A stretch of 31,503 bases of DNA. Origin: a virus. Made by a program: the position numbers and the translations under genes. Under the pieces are notes generated by a model, which made no database searches, was not told the origin of the DNA, and saw nothing but the letters and a program-made list of their open reading frames with translations. The stretch covers positions 1 to 31,503 of IMG/VR virus record IMGVR_UViG_3300027899_001488. One strand, 5' to 3'. Below, piece by piece: positions 15,829 through 25,509 of this stretch (positions are counted from its first letter, which is position 1; every line of letters starts with the position of its first letter).

Positions 15829-16881
15829 TTAGTAAAGAAGATGAGGTTTTGCTTCAAGTTGGCCGGCTTGGGTCACAACTACGTACTCTGGCATATATGT
15901 AGTAAGATCAGAAGCACCAGCATAGGAAAGTGCAGAACGTACTCCTTCCATTAAACCAATAATAATTGGCGATACTCCTCCCTTATACGGAACATGGGTA
16001 GATTCACCCTCTACATTACGGATATCTTGTCCATTTGCAGCCTTTGTATCTAACGAGGCAGATCCTCTATAAGTCTTATAGAGTAGACCATTTGCACGTT
16101 TTGTAATTTTTCCTGGAGACTCGTCTGTTCCTGCAAGTAGAGAACCTAACATTACAGTATTTGCACCGATTGCTAGAGCTTTTGCAATATCTCCACTTGA
16201 TCTAATTCCACCGTCTGCCATAATAGGAACAGTCGCACATTCAGAAATTTGCTGTATGCAAGTAACGTTCGGAACTCCAAAACCAGTAGTAATTCTAGTA
16301 GTGCAGAGTGATCCGCCACCAATTCCTACACGTAATCCGTCTGCACCAGCTTCCTGTAAATCTATTGCAGCTTGGGTAGTTGCAATATTTCCAGCGATGA
16401 TATCTACTCCAGGGAAAGCATCTTTACAGAACTTAATCATATTAATCACCTTTAGATGGTGACCGTGGGCAACGTCTATCATTAGGACATTTGCGCCTGA
16501 GTTTACTAATAGAGTAGCACGACGACGGTCTTCTTCTGGATTAATTCCGATTGCTGCAACTACTGGAGAAACAGTATTAGCCAATTCGCCAGACTCGCCA
16601 AGCCATTCATGAGTTCTGATAATTCGATCAGAGAGATTCTTAATTTGATTGGCCTGTTCTTCTGCTGTCATAAACCGATGAATACACCCAGCTCCACCTA
16701 GAGTAAATAGAGCAAAAGCCATGGCTTCATCGCAAACAGTGTCCATTGGAGAGGCAACTATTGGGATTCTAAGTTCAAAGTTCCTACTCAGTTGAGTTTT
16801 TAGTGAAATATTTGGTCTGGAAGAGATTTCCGAGTATGCAGGAACAAGTTGAATATCGTCGTATGTTAAATAGGTTTGCAT
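15829..16881 (-). CDS. guaB: IMP dehydrogenase / GMP reductase family, without CBS domains
   Basis: IMPDH oxidises IMP to XMP on the way to GTP; GMP reductase runs GMP to IMP. The 350-residue TIM-barrel protein has YLTYDDIQLVPAYSEISS, IPIVASPMDTVCDEAMA, the catalytic-cysteine loop GIGGGSLCTTRITTGFGVPN, VPIMADGGIRSSGDIAKALA and VPYKGGV. Typical IMPDH has about 490 residues with two CBS domains inserted after the first barrel strands; here that place holds only a short linker, so the enzyme is of the CBS-free type and may escape GTP/ATP feedback. YRGSASLDT in the flap differs from YRGMGS of IMPDH and YGMSS of GMP reductase, so I cannot settle the direction. Confidence 0.85.
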   Translation of the reverse strand: MQTYLTYDDIQLVPAYSEISSRPNISLKTQLSRNFELRIPIVASPMDTVCDEAMAFALFTLGGAGCIHRFMTAEEQANQIKNLSDRIIRTHEWLGESGELANTVSPVVAAIGINPEEDRRRATLLVNSGANVLMIDVAHGHHLKVINMIKFCKDAFPGVDIIAGNIATTQAAIDLQEAGADGLRVGIGGGSLCTTRITTGFGVPNVTCIQQISECATVPIMADGGIRSSGDIAKALAIGANTVMLGSLLAGTDESPGKITKRANGLLYKTYRGSASLDTKAANGQDIRNVEGESTHVPYKGGVSPIIIGLMEGVRSALSYAGASDLTTYMPEYVVVTQAGQLEAKPHLLY

Positions 16882-16896
16882 ATTATTATGTATTTT

Positions 16897-17718
16897 TTAA
16901 AAAACTGGATTAACTTTGATTTTACATTCGCTAAACCAGAATACTAGCTCTGAATATGTGCTTATCCGATTGGCTATGAGTAGAGAACATCTGGACAATA
17001 TCATCATCTTATATAGAACAAACTGCAAGTCATTTAGATCTATTGGTTTTCTTAAAACTATGCATTTTATATTCAAAGATTTGCATAAATCTACGTATTC
17101 ATCCTCAACAGAGTGGTTGTCTAATGAAATAATTGCTAATTTTGCTTGTGTGGGTTGAATTGCATCACGATATGTCTCAAAAGAATAAGGGTGAGTTATC
17201 CCAGATTCATGCGCACCTTTCCATGTTCTAACCGATATTCCAAGCGCATCCACATCTCCATATTTATTCCAAAATTCATTTACATGATCTATTACGACCT
17301 TGGAAAATTCTATTTGTTTTATTGTGTTGATTATCCTAGATTTAATGCGAGAGGATATTCGATTTGCGTCATAATTCCAATCTATCAATGTTGTCATTGA
17401 AAATATGTGATTTAGATTTGTATTTCCACACCCATTTGTGTATTGAAATTCATTGTATATATTTTCCTGGTCAGACTCTTCTGATGCCAACACGAGTAAT
17501 CTGCAAGTATAAAAAGGCTCACGGTGAAGTGTGGACGGCTCACAGTAGATATGTTTTTCATTTAGAATAGTGTCATAATTTCCATATATGTAGTCTGGAT
17601 TGCATTCAATTACAGTATTTGGATGAATACTAAATGCTGATATGAATCCTTTCATCACATTTCCTAGTCCATCTATATGAGTTTTACTTATTACAATTTG
17701 TGTTTCTGGAGATATCAT
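16897..17718 (-). CDS. Fucosyltransferase-like (GT-B, O-FucT/NodZ type) protein
   Basis: A 273-residue protein with an N-terminal IDGLGNVMKGFISAF glycine loop and a central DALGISVRTWKGAHESG, like the (V/I)G-x-(H/S)-(I/V)-R signature used by O-fucosyltransferase, NodZ and related GT-B enzymes to bind the GDP-sugar diphosphate. Near the C-terminus, LLIANRISTYSELVFWFS matches the second donor-binding region (S-x-x-S-x-x). The family is usually longer by 50-100 residues. No membrane helix. It sits between the purine enzyme and the gp52-like subunit, away from the main sugar run, so it may be part of a second glycan block. Sugar donor inferred from family only. Confidence 0.6.
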   Translation of the reverse strand: MISPETQIVISKTHIDGLGNVMKGFISAFSIHPNTVIECNPDYIYGNYDTILNEKHIYCEPSTLHREPFYTCRLLVLASEESDQENIYNEFQYTNGCGNTNLNHIFSMTTLIDWNYDANRISSRIKSRIINTIKQIEFSKVVIDHVNEFWNKYGDVDALGISVRTWKGAHESGITHPYSFETYRDAIQPTQAKLAIISLDNHSVEDEYVDLCKSLNIKCIVLRKPIDLNDLQFVLYKMMILSRCSLLIANRISTYSELVFWFSECKIKVNPVF

Positions 17719-17727
17719 TATGCTGTC

Positions 17728-19089
17728 TTAATATGATTTGAGTAAAGCTTTTTTAAGTTCGAGTAGATCGTCTTTGTACATTTGAGCAGGCTGTTTTTGC
17801 TTAATTAAGATAAGTTCTGATTCTTTGGATTGAGTATCACTCAGTAGTTCTTCGTATTTTTCACTAGTTAGTGTGTGAATTGCCATTGATAGTAAGTAAT
17901 TATACGATCCATCAACTTCATCAAAATCTGCAGTTTCTAGAGCAAGGATAATCTGCTTACGTGGAACATTATTAATCTTAAGTTTTCCATTGATTATTGA
18001 CTCAATAAATCTGGCACGATTTGAAAGAACTAATAGTTCCTGTTCAATTTTCTTAATTAGGAACTCTCTACGCTGAATATAATAAGTAAGTCTGAATTTT
18101 ACGAAATACTTAATTATTTCAATTGCATTAGTAAATATCTTAAGATCACCATTTTCATCAAGGACAGTAAAATTCTCAGACTGTCGCTCCTCCATCTTTA
18201 GGAACTTATCAAGTTTATCAGTATCCTGAAGTTTTTTTAGATCTTCTCTCCTAAATTTAATAGAGTAACTTATATTTGATTTACAGTTATTGTCGTGTCC
18301 AACAATTCTTCTGGTTTCTTCAAGAGAAGTTAGATGCGCATCAAATTTTTCATAGGTCATGGAAGGAGGAAGCTCTGAAATATCAACAGTTGTTGTATTC
18401 TTTACAGCGTACATTCCACGATAAACCCAAGCAGATTCGTTAAGTACATCTCTAGCACACTGTCCTGAAAAACCGTAATACCATGGAGAAGGTTCCTTAT
18501 AAGTTTTATTATCAAGCTCTTTTAAGCATGCGTCAATTAGGTCAAGAGGATTTCTATTTAAGATATTCGTAGCAAAACCAACAGCAATTCCACTTCCTCC
18601 ATTTAGAAGAACCGTAGGAATAATTGGTAAGAAATATTTTGGTTCTATTTCATTTCCTTCTTCATATCTAGGAGTCAGAAGTTCAAAGTCCATATAGAGT
18701 AATCTAAAATTCTTATGTAACTTTGTAGAGATATATCGAGGTGCTCCTGCTTCTGGTGAGCGTAAGGAACCAAATTGTCCTATCTCTTCAAGAACGGGCA
18801 TTGAATTTTTAAATTTTTGGGCCATTCCAACGATTGCACCATTTAAACTTCCATCTCCATGGTGATAGTGTGCATCAGAGGCAACTTTACCTGCAAGTTG
18901 GAATATCTTTAGTGGTTTCTCACTGCCGTTTTTCCAAACTTTATCTGCAACAAATATAACTTTACGTTGAGTTGGTTTAAATCCATCAATCACTGAAGGA
19001 ATTGCTCTCTCCTCAACTACGTATACTGCGTATTCTCGATAGTCTTGGTCAAGATATTCAGTAACTGATTTTATTTCAGGTTTTGACAT
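17728..19089 (-). CDS. Type II topoisomerase medium subunit, T4 gp52-like
   Basis: The DNA-cutting subunit (GyrA/ParC homologue) of a T4-type type II topoisomerase. The 453-residue protein (T4 gp52 has about 440) has RAIPSVIDGFKPTQRKV near residues 28-44, the DAHYHHGDGSL segment, QFGSLRSPEAGAPRYIST with the catalytic tyrosine Y119, and NGGSGIAVGFATNI. It lacks the C-terminal beta-pinwheel of gyrase, so it should relax rather than supercoil DNA. In T4 the enzyme acts at origins and in replication. The ATP-binding subunit lies upstream in the same run, separated by two other genes. Translation starts after an AAGTAAATA-type A-rich leader. Confidence 0.93.
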   Translation of the reverse strand: MSKPEIKSVTEYLDQDYREYAVYVVEERAIPSVIDGFKPTQRKVIFVADKVWKNGSEKPLKIFQLAGKVASDAHYHHGDGSLNGAIVGMAQKFKNSMPVLEEIGQFGSLRSPEAGAPRYISTKLHKNFRLLYMDFELLTPRYEEGNEIEPKYFLPIIPTVLLNGGSGIAVGFATNILNRNPLDLIDACLKELDNKTYKEPSPWYYGFSGQCARDVLNESAWVYRGMYAVKNTTTVDISELPPSMTYEKFDAHLTSLEETRRIVGHDNNCKSNISYSIKFRREDLKKLQDTDKLDKFLKMEERQSENFTVLDENGDLKIFTNAIEIIKYFVKFRLTYYIQRREFLIKKIEQELLVLSNRARFIESIINGKLKINNVPRKQIILALETADFDEVDGSYNYLLSMAIHTLTSEKYEELLSDTQSKESELILIKQKQPAQMYKDDLLELKKALLKSY

Positions 19090-19105
19090 TATTTACTTAA
19101 TTATT

Positions 19106-19435
19106 TTATAGGGTTGCCTCTATTTTAAAATATGAGTTATTAACTAAATACTCATAAAGCTCGGGAAGATCTTTGCATATTTCTTTTCCATCGTCGTATG
19201 CAGTTAATTTAGGGTCACCGATTCCATCAGAAATATAGTTTTTATCATACATAAACCATTCAAACCATTCAAATCCATTATCTGTTAATATAACTGACCA
19301 TAGTTCATTAATAACAACAGAGTAGTCATCAACAAAATCAAGTAGATCTATATTTAATTTATACGCTTGACTAATTAAGATAGACTGGTCAACCATCTTT
19401 CTGGTTAATTTTTCAAATTTAGCAAAAGTCATCAT
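19106..19435 (-). CDS. Hypothetical small acidic protein
   Basis: A 109-residue acidic protein with many aromatic residues (GFEWFEWFMYDKNYISDG) and no family I recognise. The helical N-terminus (MMTFAKFEKLTRKMVDQS) and a tightly packed aromatic centre suggest a small globular protein. It lies between the gp52-like gene and the TPR/propeller gene, two bases after the latter's stop. Its role cannot be told; position within a replication run suggests an early or middle gene. Confidence 0.6.
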   Translation of the reverse strand: MMTFAKFEKLTRKMVDQSILISQAYKLNIDLLDFVDDYSVVINELWSVILTDNGFEWFEWFMYDKNYISDGIGDPKLTAYDDGKEICKDLPELYEYLVNNSYFKIEATL

Positions 19436-19437
19436 GG

Positions 19438-20859
19438 TTAATTAATTTCATTTAGGTAGAATATCTTATCTAGAAAATAGGAGAGAGGTATGCTCATCTC
19501 CCTAGAACTAGAATCCCAAGTAGAATATTGAAATACTATATTCTCTTCTGATAGAATACAAGAGAGACAGTATTCAATAGGATTTCCTTCAAAGCTAAAT
19601 GGAATACTGTAGCCGACTGGTCTACCTGAAACATCTAGTAAAACTAGCCAGTGTAGATATTTTCTAGGAGAATCGTGATGAACACTGTGTACTACTGCAA
19701 GGCGGTGCTCTCCATATTCAATTACTGAAGAACTTCCTCTAAATTTATTGAAGATAATTGGAGTTGGGTGCTCATTAACTAGTGTCAAATCATCGTATGA
19801 ATAAGTAGTTAATGGAAACCACTTATAGATTAGCGTAGAACTGTCTAAGAAGGTCCAGTTCTTTTCGCAATACTCTCCAGATGGACTATCAAATACTTTA
19901 TTTACGTAGATGATACGATTTTCACGATCGTATTCTCCAGTACAAATACGAATTGCTTCTGTTTTAGTTAAATTGCAGGCAGTTGCTAGAAATTTAATCT
20001 CGCCGTTTGCTTCATAGAGTCTAAGGTCCTCTAATCCAACTATTCTAGCACCTGGTCGAATATCTACTGAATATAATTCAGTCATTTCACCGTGGCCTAA
20101 AAGATAATTTCTAGTTTCAACTGGACGAACTGATGTATTTTCAAAATTCATATGATTCCCGTCACTTGCATAGTGATATGCACCATTCGATTGATCGATT
20201 ACATAATTTACTTGCCTAATATTTACGATCTCTTCTCCTTCTGAAGTGATAATTTTACATGGAGAACTATTGATAAATCCATTTGGCGGAGCTACATCGA
20301 ATGTGCTACTCTCACCGCCATTACCTAATAGGGTAGTTACATAATATTTTAAATTATTGAATACATTTTCACTATTCGGAAGAGGTCCAAGGTTTAGATA
20401 GTTTAGTGAATTGACAAGTCCAGCGAGTCTATCCTCAGGAAAGAGATAATAGTGTAGGATAGTTAGTTCATAATCAAATAATCTATGTAGATAGATTTCA
20501 GATTCAACATACAATCCATCACTATGTGGATAGGGTATATTTACACCTAATTTATAGAGGTGATATGCTTTATTGTGCTGTGCTGTGTTTCTATATTGCA
20601 AACAAAGATGATATATTGCTTCAGAACGAGTAGGATGTACTTCATATCCTGACATTACCCACTCTTCTGCACTGGCAAGATCAGAAAGTGCAATATAACA
20701 TTTTGAAATCAGGTAGTGGCAGTACCAGATATCTTCTTTCCAAGTAAAACCCTCAATTGCTAACTTATAGAAATCAATAGCCGTTTGATATTGTCCAGAA
20801 GAACGATTCTCTTGTGCAATGTCAAATACGCTTAGTTCATTAGATGTATCTTCGATCAT
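19438..20859 (-). CDS. TPR domain joined to a five-bladed beta-propeller (GH130/GT108-like)
   Basis: A 473-residue protein. Residues about 8-130 are TPR-type helix pairs (FDIAQENRSSGQYQTAIDFY; SKCYIALSDLASAEEWV). From about residue 215 onward the chain is beta-rich and carries GLEDLRLYEANGEIKFLATA, EKNWTFLDSSTLIYKWFPL and FRGSSSVIEYGEHRLAVVHS, the G-x-E-D-x-R, K-N-W and R-G-S segments typical of five-bladed GH130/GT108-like propellers (mannoside phosphorylases and mannosyltransferases). Similar TPR plus propeller proteins occur in polysaccharide loci. It probably acts on a glycan, so it is an odd presence between two topoisomerase subunit genes. Substrate unknown. Confidence 0.7.
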   Translation of the reverse strand: MIEDTSNELSVFDIAQENRSSGQYQTAIDFYKLAIEGFTWKEDIWYCHYLISKCYIALSDLASAEEWVMSGYEVHPTRSEAIYHLCLQYRNTAQHNKAYHLYKLGVNIPYPHSDGLYVESEIYLHRLFDYELTILHYYLFPEDRLAGLVNSLNYLNLGPLPNSENVFNNLKYYVTTLLGNGGESSTFDVAPPNGFINSSPCKIITSEGEEIVNIRQVNYVIDQSNGAYHYASDGNHMNFENTSVRPVETRNYLLGHGEMTELYSVDIRPGARIVGLEDLRLYEANGEIKFLATACNLTKTEAIRICTGEYDRENRIIYVNKVFDSPSGEYCEKNWTFLDSSTLIYKWFPLTTYSYDDLTLVNEHPTPIIFNKFRGSSSVIEYGEHRLAVVHSVHHDSPRKYLHWLVLLDVSGRPVGYSIPFSFEGNPIEYCLSCILSEENIVFQYSTWDSSSREMSIPLSYFLDKIFYLNEIN

Positions 20860-20862
20860 TAC

Positions 20863-22725
20863 TTATTTTTTTAATATTCTTTCTTTTCTAGGTGCAGAAT
20901 CAGCTCCAAACCATGCATTTAATGATTCTTTATAGTCTTTATCATTTTTAAGTTGCACTAGTTTAGGATTCATGATAATTTGTTCGTATTCTGCATTTTC
21001 AAGAGCGGCAAGTCCCTTCTTGTATTCGATATCCCAAGAGGAACTCTTTGTCTTTGTCATCCACTCTTCAAATTCTTCATTTGTGTAAAAGCTAAGCGAC
21101 TCTTTTCCTTTTTTTGCAACAACTAGTGGTGTCATTACTTTATAAACTCTACCTTGATCAAATAATTCTGGCCAAAATCGATTAAAGAAATTGATTAGGA
21201 GTGCAGCAATAGAATTTCCATCAGGATCAGCGTCAGTATAGATATAGATTCGACCATATCTTAAATTCTTAGGCTCTTCTCCAAGTTTTAGTCCAAGCGA
21301 AGCCATTAGTTGTACTGCTTCATCATTTTTGATAATTTCAGTACTCTTCATCTCACTAACATTGATAAATTTTCCTTTTAGTGGAAATGCACCCATTGTT
21401 TGAGTATCACGACACTGTCGAACTGCTGAAAGTGCAGATAGTCCCTCGTATATTCCTAATATACAAATTCCTCGATCACCTTTACGTTGGGCATCGATTA
21501 ATTTTGCAATTTTAGTCTTATCTAGTGTACTATTTAGCTTACGAAGCTCTGCTCTTTCTTGTGCAAGCGCTTTTTTCTCAATCCAGTCAAGCACTGATGC
21601 AATAATATCAGACTTAAATACGATTTTTGCTAATTTATCTGAAATTTCGTGTTTTGTACCAAACTCTTTAGGTTCAGTAATCAATTTTTCCTTAGTTTGG
21701 GAGCTAAATGAAGAATTTACGATTGTACTATCAATAAAAACTGAGAGGTAACTACGAATATCGCTAGGTTTTACATCAACCCTGTGTTTCTTCTTAATCA
21801 TCTCACGTAACTGAGCAATAAGTTGGTTTACAACATATTCTACGTGAGTTCCTCCGTCCTTTGTATGGACAGAATTAACGAAACTTACATTAGTGAATCC
21901 AATATCAGATTTTGCAAAACCTATTTTCCAATTAGTTGACTCTTCATAAAAGAATTCACTAGTATACAGCTTGATATATTCATCAAAATTCTTAAATCGT
22001 AGAGTAAATTCCTTCGTTTTGCCTCCTTCAATTCTAGTAAATTTTAGGGTAAGCTTATTGTTACATGCAGTAACATCTAGACACCTTTTAAAGATAATTT
22101 GATAAGAGATCTCATCAAGATTTGTCATCTTGAATCTTTCTAGATCAGGGATATATGTAATTTCAGTAAATCCTCTCTTTGCTGGAGTAATGCTTGCCTT
22201 TGTTCGATTGTACATGTTATTTGTAAATGACTGGTCGAACCTGTTCTTTCCATCACATGTAGATATCGTAAAAGATTTACTAAAGATATTAGTTAGAGTA
22301 GAACCTACACCATTTGTTCCAGCAACTGTTCTCTGCTCGCTGTCATCAAAATTAGATCCTGCCTTAAGATTTGAGAAGATCATCTCTGGAATCCATTCCT
22401 TGTGTACTGGATGTTTTTCTACTGGAATTCCACCATTATCCCATACTGAAATCTCATTAGAATCTAGATTAATAGTTACTCTAATCTCATTTAATTTAGG
22501 GTTACGACGATGTTCATCTACTGAATTTGATATGATTTCATCAAATAGTTTAATAAAACCTGGGTTGTAAGTTACCTCTTCATTTTTTATATTTTCTCCA
22601 TCATAAAGATACTGATCGCCAGTGTGCGGAGAAATTGAACCAATATACATAAAAGGTCGAAGCAGTACGTGCTCGACATCTGTTAGTTTTTGGTATTTTT
22701 GTTCTATTCCTTTATTTTTAGCCAT
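20863..22725 (-). CDS. Type II topoisomerase large (ATPase) subunit, T4 gp39-like
   Basis: The GyrB/ParE-like subunit that binds ATP and carries the Toprim domain. The 620-residue protein has RPFMYIGS (residues 23-30), the GHKL N-box FDEIISNSVDE (61-71), DNGGIPV (96-102), the ATP lid GTNGVGSTLTN (136-146) and a Toprim segment with the acidic IYTDADPDG near residue 500. T4 strain genomes split this protein into gp39 and gp60; here it is one chain. It pairs with the gp52-like subunit 1.8 kb downstream. The ATG follows within one base of the 376-residue gene stop-to-start region, in the same run. Confidence 0.93.
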   Translation of the reverse strand: MAKNKGIEQKYQKLTDVEHVLLRPFMYIGSISPHTGDQYLYDGENIKNEEVTYNPGFIKLFDEIISNSVDEHRRNPKLNEIRVTINLDSNEISVWDNGGIPVEKHPVHKEWIPEMIFSNLKAGSNFDDSEQRTVAGTNGVGSTLTNIFSKSFTISTCDGKNRFDQSFTNNMYNRTKASITPAKRGFTEITYIPDLERFKMTNLDEISYQIIFKRCLDVTACNNKLTLKFTRIEGGKTKEFTLRFKNFDEYIKLYTSEFFYEESTNWKIGFAKSDIGFTNVSFVNSVHTKDGGTHVEYVVNQLIAQLREMIKKKHRVDVKPSDIRSYLSVFIDSTIVNSSFSSQTKEKLITEPKEFGTKHEISDKLAKIVFKSDIIASVLDWIEKKALAQERAELRKLNSTLDKTKIAKLIDAQRKGDRGICILGIYEGLSALSAVRQCRDTQTMGAFPLKGKFINVSEMKSTEIIKNDEAVQLMASLGLKLGEEPKNLRYGRIYIYTDADPDGNSIAALLINFFNRFWPELFDQGRVYKVMTPLVVAKKGKESLSFYTNEEFEEWMTKTKSSSWDIEYKKGLAALENAEYEQIIMNPKLVQLKNDKDYKESLNAWFGADSAPRKERILKK

Positions 22726-22726
22726 G

Positions 22727-23857
22727 CTAAGGTTTTATAAATTTTTGTATATGGATAGGTTTTCCAGTGTTATCGTCAATAAAGTATAACCTATTTACTT
22801 CATTTTGAGATAACGGTTTCCATATAATTGAATCCCAATCAAAGCCAGTAGAATAATTAGCAGATTCAATAGATAATATGTAGTTATTATCAAATATAAA
22901 TTTAAGAGCTAAATATTTCTTTTGATCAATTGGTAGTAGTCGAATGGTATAATTATTTTGAGTAGGTCCAAGTTGAGTTTTAACAAGTTTTCCAAATTCT
23001 CCAGGAATACTCATTAATGCAGAGGATGGAAGTGTTGTATATGCATCAAATACAGGTTGTTTACCATCTGTAGATACTAGATTGCCAGAAGATATCCAAG
23101 TTTTTAATAGTTTTACGAATTTTTTATTAAAATAATTATTCGTTATTTTACTAGGATAATTATAATTACTTGCGATTTCATACATTGATTCTGAAAAACC
23201 TAATTTTTCAAAAAGTTCATCATCAGTTTCATATATCTCAGATATTGCTGCTCGCCAAACAGTCTCATAAAATAGGCTATTAATAAATTCATCAGCTGTA
23301 ATATATGTATGGAATTCTCCTGAACCAATAACATCATTTTGTTCTAATGTAAAAATTGTGTAGTAATAAAAAAGATCTCCATCTGCCCAAAAAGTAAAAA
23401 CTGGAATATTTTTATAAATATCATAGTCAACTCGAATATCAAAGGTAGAAAATGGCAAATTTGTTTTAATTGTACCAAGTGTAATATCTTCATCGAGTCC
23501 TGATTCTAAATACTCACTAATTGAATTATTAGATAAATATTCAGCTTTAATTGTTTTTCCAGTAAGTGGATTATTTTCAATGAATTTAATAACTTGATCG
23601 ATCGTTGAATAAACACTTGTCTCGATTGCAGAAATAGAAACATCATCTAAGAAAGATTCTTTGTTTAGATATGTTGTATTATCTGAAGAAAGTGCTCGTT
23701 TAGTTAATGATTTTCCCCTACGGTTATCTATATTTTTTAATAAACCATCTCTAAATCTATCTTCAGGAATAACATATGGAAGATTAAAATAATATGGATG
23801 AAACGCTTCCTTTGTTGCCTCGTTTAAAAAATCGTAGATTGGAATTATGTGTCTCAT
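22727..23857 (-). CDS. Hypothetical protein with an N-terminal capsid-targeting-like motif
   Basis: A 376-residue protein of unknown family, rich in aromatic residues and Asn/Ile, with no membrane helix. Its start, MRHIIPIYDFLNEATKEAF, resembles the capsid-targeting sequence of T4 internal head proteins (IPIII begins MKTYQEFIAEA) and ends in LNEA, which fits the (L/I)-x-E before-A cleavage rule of the prohead protease. That could mean it is packaged in the head and cut at residue 13. However, it lies on the early/middle strand, overlapping by one base the helicase gene, so it may simply carry a common phage N-terminus. Confidence 0.6.
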   Translation of the reverse strand: MRHIIPIYDFLNEATKEAFHPYYFNLPYVIPEDRFRDGLLKNIDNRRGKSLTKRALSSDNTTYLNKESFLDDVSISAIETSVYSTIDQVIKFIENNPLTGKTIKAEYLSNNSISEYLESGLDEDITLGTIKTNLPFSTFDIRVDYDIYKNIPVFTFWADGDLFYYYTIFTLEQNDVIGSGEFHTYITADEFINSLFYETVWRAAISEIYETDDELFEKLGFSESMYEIASNYNYPSKITNNYFNKKFVKLLKTWISSGNLVSTDGKQPVFDAYTTLPSSALMSIPGEFGKLVKTQLGPTQNNYTIRLLPIDQKKYLALKFIFDNNYILSIESANYSTGFDWDSIIWKPLSQNEVNRLYFIDDNTGKPIHIQKFIKP

Positions 23858-25449
23858 TATTTTGGTGCTAATTTTTTTATCTTAAGTGCCTCCATAAAAT
23901 ACGGTGGAACATTCTTTTTATCTAATATTTGATCAAAGCATTCATCTAATATATATGTTTCTGCCCAGTCATCATCGTTTCGAATTGATCTACCGTATGC
24001 TTGTAATAGATCAATTAGTGTCTTCCAATTATACCAGTCTGGTCTAGATTCAAGTCTCTTTTTAATCTTATTACTAACTAAGTTAGGAAAAGGTACTTTT
24101 AATATTACTTGAAATCTAGAAAGTTCGTCCTTTAAGTCAACTCCATTTATCATAGATGGAGAAACTAGAACAGTCTCAAGGGTAGAACCTAAATGTTCAG
24201 CTAGTGATTTTTCTCTAGTTTTAGAATCATGAAAAATAAGTCTAGAATCTTTGATTGCAGACTGTATCCAATTACTAAACTCATAATTTGAAGTATGAAT
24301 AATTCCTTTATGCTCAATATTTTTTTCAAGTATCTTCTTTAGTATTGGAACTGCTCTAGCGAAAGATTCTTTCTTATTATAGTAGGACATTTTTCCAAAC
24401 TTAAGATACACAACTGGTCTCTTCTCTGCATCAAATGGACAGGGAAGAGGTAGATATGTTGATTCGGTTTCTTCAATTCCCATAATAAATGAAAATAACT
24501 CTTTATTTAGAAGAGTTCCTGACATAAAGATAACATGGTCATAATTATCCCAAAACATTTCCTTAAGATAAATATTTCCCCAGATAGGTTCAACAAGTAT
24601 TCTAGTTTTTCCAAATTGATCAAGGTCCTTCTCAAATGTCCAGTTTGACTTAAAATTAGATCGATCATTAATAAATCTATTGTATTTACACATAGACTTA
24701 TCTACATGATCTGCTTTTTTAATCAGATCGATCTTCTTAGATCGGGTACGGGTATCTTTAGCATCAGATAATAGTTCCTTAGCCTTGGTTCCAAGTAAGG
24801 GCACGATAACACTAGATACATAATCTGCTAATTCTTCAATTGTCGTAATATTATCAAAATCACGCTCCATCCAAGGTTGCCAAATATCTAGAAGCTTAAT
24901 GCTTCTTTCTGAAAAAACTGATGCAATAAAATCACAAAAAGTCTCTTCAAATGCATGCGCTTCATCTATTATTAATAGCTTAGAGTTTCGTTCTGCCATT
25001 AATTCTGGAGAATACATTGAATAGGCAGTAATAAGATGGAAATTAGTTAAACTTAGAGGATTTTTAACAAATTTTGACTGTGCAACCTTGTGTGGACAGA
25101 TAGTGCACTTTTTATCGTTTGCAGTGTTTAATATTTGAGCGTCTCCACATCCCATATTATTACGACTACACCAATAGTTGTTTTTACCTTTAAGATTCGC
25201 CGCAAAACTGAAATCTCTAACATATTGATCCTGTAAGAGTTTAGTATTTGTGATAATGTCTATCTTTGCACGTTTACTATAGGTGTTTCTATACCATTCT
25301 GAAATCATAATAGCAGCGTATGATTTTCCAACTCCAGTAGGAGCGTCAATCATAATAAATTTACTGCCGTTTTGAATAGATTCCTTAGTGAAGGCTAGAA
25401 TAGTTTCTTGTTGTGCCCTTGGACTAAATTCTAATTGTATCTCTGCCAT
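23857..25449 (-). CDS. DinG/XPD-type superfamily 2 DNA helicase with iron-sulfur cysteines
   Basis: A 530-residue ATP-dependent helicase. Walker A is APTGVGKSY (residues 36-44), the DEAH box is LLIIDEAHAFEE (DEAH at 162-165), and motif VI is QAYGRSIRNDDDW near the C-terminus. Four cysteines, C94, C101, C115 and C118, lie between motifs I and II, as for the 4Fe-4S domain of XPD/DinG helicases. Such enzymes unwind 5'-3' and resolve R-loops, forks or G-quadruplexes. T4's dda and UvsW are unrelated in domain makeup, so this is an alternative helicase for the phage. It starts after an AT-rich gap of 60 bases that probably holds a promoter. Confidence 0.88.
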   Translation of the reverse strand: MAEIQLEFSPRAQQETILAFTKESIQNGSKFIMIDAPTGVGKSYAAIMISEWYRNTYSKRAKIDIITNTKLLQDQYVRDFSFAANLKGKNNYWCSRNNMGCGDAQILNTANDKKCTICPHKVAQSKFVKNPLSLTNFHLITAYSMYSPELMAERNSKLLIIDEAHAFEETFCDFIASVFSERSIKLLDIWQPWMERDFDNITTIEELADYVSSVIVPLLGTKAKELLSDAKDTRTRSKKIDLIKKADHVDKSMCKYNRFINDRSNFKSNWTFEKDLDQFGKTRILVEPIWGNIYLKEMFWDNYDHVIFMSGTLLNKELFSFIMGIEETESTYLPLPCPFDAEKRPVVYLKFGKMSYYNKKESFARAVPILKKILEKNIEHKGIIHTSNYEFSNWIQSAIKDSRLIFHDSKTREKSLAEHLGSTLETVLVSPSMINGVDLKDELSRFQVILKVPFPNLVSNKIKKRLESRPDWYNWKTLIDLLQAYGRSIRNDDDWAETYILDECFDQILDKKNVPPYFMEALKIKKLAPK

Positions 25450-25509
25450 GTAATAGTATTAACTACTAATTTACGTAGCAGTTTTAAATTAAACTTAATT
25501 AGTGTGCAC

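Noticed and set aside
22130-22570. Plus-strand frame of 146 codons inside the topoisomerase ATPase gene
   Set aside because: It lies over conserved GHKL motifs of the minus-strand gene and has no own promoter or recognisable domain.
23413-24574. Late-promoter-like TATAAATA (23413) and GATAAATA (24567) on the plus strand
   Set aside because: Both lie inside minus-strand genes, with no plus-strand gene start 16-20 bases downstream.
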